NCBI GenBank assembly: GCA_031546715.1
Contig: JAVBKA010000166.1
Span: 1-15,482 of the forward strand
DNA length: 15,482 bases
Source: JAVBKA01 sp031546715
GTDB taxonomy: Bacteria > Bacillota > Clostridia > Oscillospirales > UBA929
Direction: 5' to 3'
Shown here: piece after piece, positions 14,070 to 15,482 of the stretch
Layout: each line of letters opens with the position of its first letter
Numbering within the stretch: position 1 is the first letter of the stretch
Made by a program: the position numbers and the translations under genes
Notes under the pieces: generated by a model
Databases searched by the model: none
Told to the model about the DNA's origin: nothing
Seen by the model: only the letters and a program-made list of their open reading frames with translations

Positions 14070-14885
14070 CTATTCTGTTACTGTGATACGAGTTTCACCA
14101 TTTAACCCCTCACCAGACACCTTTACAATAACAGTTCCAGCGGTTTTTCGTCTGACCACAGCCTGCGCACGACCGAAATAAGTAGTGTGCGTGCCAGTGT
14201 CATATTGCTCCGCATTGCGTGGACTAGCGTTTCCGAAGCCTAAAAGCTCTCCACCGTCTATAGTGATTGTAAGCTTTTTGTCGTCGTTGCACTCCACCGT
14301 TTTGTTCTCGCCAACGATGTCCAATGTGTCCAAAACCGGGATAGTGAGCTTATCAGCAGCATCCGAGTAAGCCATTGAGTTCATCTTTGAACCAATCATC
14401 GAAGCCATAACGTTGAAAAACTCACTTCCAGATACTTTTGCCTGTTGCTTGGCTTTCTTTTCTTTTTCCTCATCGCTTACTTCCTTGTAAATACCTTTTC
14501 CTTTGGAAGCAAGATAAATAATCATCAGGTTGATGCCACCTGTAACAGCTCTGCTTTTGTCTAACGAGTGTATGTACTCGGTCATTTTCTTTGCAAGTGC
14601 CACACCACGTTCTTGATATCGCTCGGATACTTCGTTTCCAATGGAGTACATGATTACCGAGGGGTGGTTGTAGTCCATGTCCACTTAGTCTTCTATATCC
14701 TGCAAATACCAAGCTTCGAAATCCGTTGCATAATCGAATTTATTATTATGGCCGTACCACATATCCCACGTTTCGTCCATAACGTATAAACCGATCCTAT
14801 CGCACGCCTTCAACATTGCACGACTAGCTGGATAGTATGAACTGCGTATAGCATTGTATCCAGCCTGTTTGAAGATTTTTCTTGC
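14070..14885 (-). pseudogene. Glycoside hydrolase family 2 (beta-galactosidase-like) pseudogene
   Basis: This is the remnant of a large secreted or cytosolic GH2 glycosidase. Codons 14885-14688 encode AGYNAIRSSYYPASRAM and MDETWDMW, typical of the TIM-barrel start. They are followed in frame by a TAA stop (14687-14685) and then by DYNHPSVIMYSIGNEV, where NE holds the acid/base glutamate. The barrel breaks off after VLDTLDIVG. The next codons (from about 14312) already encode the C-terminal domain (GELLGFGNASPR, then TTYFGRAQAVV), so the part with the catalytic nucleophile is missing. The N-terminal jelly-roll and Ig-like domains are also absent, and a TGA lies directly before 14885. About 270 codons remain of a gene that would normally exceed 700. 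It cannot make an active enzyme. The divergent AraC-type gene was probably its regulator. Confidence 0.88.
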
Positions 14886-14910
14886 TCATTTTTGTCATAT
14901 ATGTTACTAT
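14882..14910 (+). promoter_or_regulatory. Possible promoter of the AraC-type regulator gene
   Basis: TTGCTC (14882-14887) and TACTAT (14905-14910) are 17 bases apart and would start transcription near 14917, about 29 bases before the ATG. An imperfect inverted repeat, ATATGTTAC (14899-14907) and GTAATATAT (14923-14931), straddles this start and could be an operator. The -35 box touches the point where hydrolase similarity ends. Moderate match only. Confidence 0.4.
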
Positions 14911-14945
14911 TATATCACCTATGTAATATATAAGGGACTGAAAAT

Positions 14946-15482
14946 ATGGATAAAATATTTTTTCTGCTGGAACGAGTATACCGAATGACGCATATTCCTG
15001 TTCGGTACATAGATAAAACAAGTGAAATGGTTTTGCTTTGCCGCGGATACGAAACTAAGCACGATCCGTTATCGTGTGACGAGGAGTTGCGCAATTCGAT
15101 TATTAAGAAGCTCAAGGTAAACGCCTTGCCTATTCTGGAATTTGAAGATGAATTTCTGTATGGCGCATGCATGGACTCTATTGAATGCAGCATTATTCTG
15201 GGACCGATCCGCACTGGAGCTGTTGATTCAATACATATGTCGAGATATGCTACAAAACACCATGTGCCAGTCAATAATATTGCAATAATACATCGGACGA
15301 TGGATGCATTAAGTGCTGTTTTATCATTAGTCCACTATACAATCACAGGTAAAATAGCTACCGAGACCGAAATAATATCCAATCGAAGTGCTACGGTGAA
15401 TTCAAGCGAAGCTGTAGAAAACGCATATCAAGAATATGAACTGGAAACTGCAGAGAATGAAACTGTACGTTTCAATTTTTCC
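14946..15482 (+). CDS. Probable AraC-family regulator, N-terminal sensor part (cut by window edge)
   Basis: This is an open frame of 179 codons that runs off the right edge without a stop. The ATG is preceded by AAGGGA with about nine bases of spacing. The sequence lacks a signal peptide or membrane segment. Its pattern is a short helix, a strand with YIDK, then EDEFLYGAC, then SIILGPIRTGAV. It resembles the N-terminal ligand-sensing region of a group of Firmicutes AraC/HTH regulators in which a cytosolic domain carries an I-L-G-P-x-x-T-G motif. The helix-turn-helix part would lie beyond the window, so the class is inferred. Its position, divergent from a GH2 glycosidase remnant, is the usual arrangement for a local sugar-responsive regulator. 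Whether the full gene is intact cannot be seen. Confidence 0.6.
   Translation, partial: MDKIFFLLERVYRMTHIPVRYIDKTSEMVLLCRGYETKHDPLSCDEELRNSIIKKLKVNALPILEFEDEFLYGACMDSIECSIILGPIRTGAVDSIHMSRYATKHHVPVNNIAIIHRTMDALSAVLSLVHYTITGKIATETEIISNRSATVNSSEAVENAYQEYELETAENETVRFNFS

Noticed and set aside
14915..15274. 119-codon minus-strand frame opposite the AraC-type gene
   Set aside because: The plus-strand frame has a ribosome binding site and family-like motifs and stays open to the edge; the opposite frame has neither.

Overview
The window looks like part of a low-GC Firmicutes chromosome, most likely an anaerobic, spore-forming member of the Clostridia (possibly Oscillospirales; the family is a guess). 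This rests on the order rimP-nusA-ylxR-ylxQ-infB-rbfA-nrnA-truB-ribF, on the sporulation genes spoVT and bofA, on a G5/3D-domain YabE-like protein next to rsmA, and on strong AGGAGG-type ribosome binding sites with several TTG starts. Nearly everything is conserved housekeeping DNA. I find no CRISPR array, phage, transposon, tRNA or rRNA gene, and no convincing new multi-gene system.

Layout, left to right. Positions 1-1131: the 5' part of a GTP-type PEP carboxykinase gene (minus strand, cut by the window edge) with its own promoter. Positions 1164-4566: a minus-strand group read as YabE-like cell-wall protein, then rsmA (ksgA), then an atypical ribose-phosphate pyrophosphokinase. It starts from a near-consensus sigma-A promoter with a 14-bp palindrome just downstream. 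A hairpin between the first two genes is shaped like a terminator and also carries the Shine-Dalgarno sequence of rsmA. Positions 4844-5298: a small plus-strand operon of a DUF2508 (YaaL-like) protein and a BofA-like membrane protein.

Positions 5408-13208: a nine-gene minus-strand operon for translation and RNA metabolism. It runs rimP (30S maturation), nusA (transcription elongation and termination), ylxR and ylxQ (RNA-binding proteins), infB (IF-2), rbfA (30S maturation), nrnA (nano-RNA/pAp hydrolysis), truB (tRNA pseudouridine 55) and ribF (FMN/FAD synthesis). Most junctions overlap by 4-17 bases, which points to translational coupling. A promoter and a compact leader hairpin with a weak U-tract precede rimP, which fits NusA-dependent attenuation.

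Positions 13224-15482: spoVT, with a candidate sigma-G promoter and a large inverted repeat after its end, then a decayed region. That region holds a glycoside hydrolase family 2 pseudogene (5'-truncated, nonsense codon, internal deletion) and, divergent from it, the N-terminal part of a probable AraC-type regulator that runs off the right edge. This is the only part that looks like accessory DNA.

The points most worth a second look are regulatory: the terminator/SD hairpin before rsmA, the GTTACA-type sites around the YabE-like promoter, the rimP leader, the spoVT promoter and downstream palindrome, and the divergent PRPP synthetase.
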